From Clostridia bacterium (lineage in GTDB: Bacteria; Bacillota; Clostridia; Oscillospirales; Acutalibacteraceae): a DNA stretch of 51,302 nt. The notes under the pieces are model-generated. The model had not been told where the DNA came from and ran no database searches. It saw only the letters and a program-made list of their open reading frames with translations. A program made the position numbers and the translations under genes. The DNA lies in contig JAFNVC010000011.1 in NCBI GenBank assembly GCA_017379935.1, positions 1 through 51,302 of the forward strand, read 5' to 3'. Position 1 is the stretch's first letter. Every line of letters begins with the position of its first letter. This document shows positions 51,084 through 51,302 of the stretch, one piece after another.

Positions 51084-51240
51084 TAAATCCGTCCTTGCAG
51101 ACGGGATAAATCCCACCTCAGTGGGATGAAATCACTTTATGATGAAATCCGACTTCGTCGGGATAAGGACGGATTTAATTTCATCTGCGTTAGCAGATTT
51201 CATCTGAGCTTGCTCGGATTTCATCGCGCTTTCGCGATTT
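51084..51240. repeat. Array of nested small hairpins with GATGAAAT/ATTTCATC linkers
   Basis: An outer 11-bp stem TAAATCCGTCC (51084-51094) / GGACGGATTTA (51167-51177) encloses ATCCCAC-CTCA-GTGGGAT (51110-51127) and a CCGAC-TTC-GTCGG hairpin near 51149-51161. Further hairpins follow at 51185-51200 (AAATCTGC-like, GCAGATTT) and around GAGCTTGCTC and CGCGCTTTCGCG (51206-51237). Linkers are GATGAAAT in the left half (51126-51133 and 51141-51148) and the complement ATTTCATC repeatedly in the right half (51178-51185, 51198-51205, 51218-51225). No coding frame. Confidence 0.7.
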
Positions 51241-51242
51241 CA

Positions 51243-51271
51243 TTGAAAAGTTTGCAAATGTGTGGTACAAT
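51243..51271 (+). promoter_or_regulatory. Promoter of the gene entering the right edge
   Basis: TTGAAA (51243-51248), 17-bp spacer, TACAAT (51266-51271). Confidence 0.8.
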
Positions 51272-51293
51272 CGGAGTAAATGAGGTGATAGTA

Positions 51294-51302
51294 TGGCTGA
51301 AA
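51294..51302 (+). CDS. Start of an unidentified gene (partial, runs off the window)
   Basis: ATG 51294 follows GAGGTGAT (51282-51289) and a good promoter. Only M-A-E is visible, so no product can be proposed. Confidence 0.6.

Noticed and set aside
51084-51240. Possible CRISPR array
   Set aside because: Hairpins differ in sequence, the linkers are only about 8 bp, and there are no uniform repeats with unique spacers or cas genes.

Overview
The window looks like a chromosomal segment of a low-to-mid GC, Gram-positive, gut- or rumen-type member of the Clostridia (Oscillospiraceae/Ruminococcaceae-like). This rests on AGGAGG-type ribosome binding sites, near-consensus sigma-A promoters with 16-18 bp spacers, CCA-encoding tRNA genes, a Thr-rich lipoprotein deacetylase, several GPH-type sugar symporters and dense glycoside-degrading genes. 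The taxonomic placement is an inference from gene content; no rRNA or marker gene is present.

Layout. (1) Positions 1-1140 are a decayed mobile-element junction: the start of an IS3-like transposase, abutted inverted ends, an AT-rich orphan membrane protein gene, the tail of a large serine recombinase and a tRNA-like 3' end. (2) 1281-3377: an exported GH110-like beta-helix enzyme and a frameshifted PI-PLC-like remnant. (3) 3429-11113 (minus): an envelope-type operon with a YtrA-like GntR regulator, ABC ATPase, two very large homologous permeases, an exported protein and a VanY-like D,D-carboxypeptidase. Its promoter is overlapped by a 31-bp palindrome. (4) 11232-34118: glycan-processing genes, including a secreted GH78-like enzyme, a minus operon (TIM-barrel isomerase, 2-hydroxyacid dehydrogenase, anchored (alpha/alpha)-toroid protein, GH130), a plus operon (phosphoesterase, GPH symporter, GH63-like), HAD phosphatase plus beta-helix protein, a minus redox operon (old-yellow-enzyme type, SDR, FAD oxidoreductase, second isomerase), a second GPH symporter and two Gfo/Idh/MocA dehydrogenases. 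(5) 34258-49629: esterase, GH127-like enzyme, glycerophosphodiesterase, cytosolic beta-helix protein, alkaline-phosphatase-superfamily enzyme, third GPH symporter, OPA-type transporter, two more phosphoesterases, cytosolic GH78-like paralogue and GH36 alpha-galactosidase. (6) 49672-51302: lipoprotein polysaccharide deacetylase, tRNA-Met/Glu/Gly and an array of small hairpins before the start of the next gene.

The genes appear to form several small regulons that break down complex plant or host glycans. Exported enzymes (GH110-like, GH78-like, beta-helix proteins, phosphoesterases) would trim polymers outside. Cation symporters would import oligosaccharides. Cytosolic GH78, GH127, GH36, GH63-like and GH130 enzymes would finish them. 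The unusual part is the number of redox enzymes (two Gfo/Idh/MocA, 2-hydroxyacid dehydrogenase, SDR, FAD oxidoreductase, flavin oxidoreductase) operonic with two paralogous TIM-barrel isomerases. This is compatible with an oxidation-first route for glycosides or rare sugars, but the substrate cannot be read from sequence alone.
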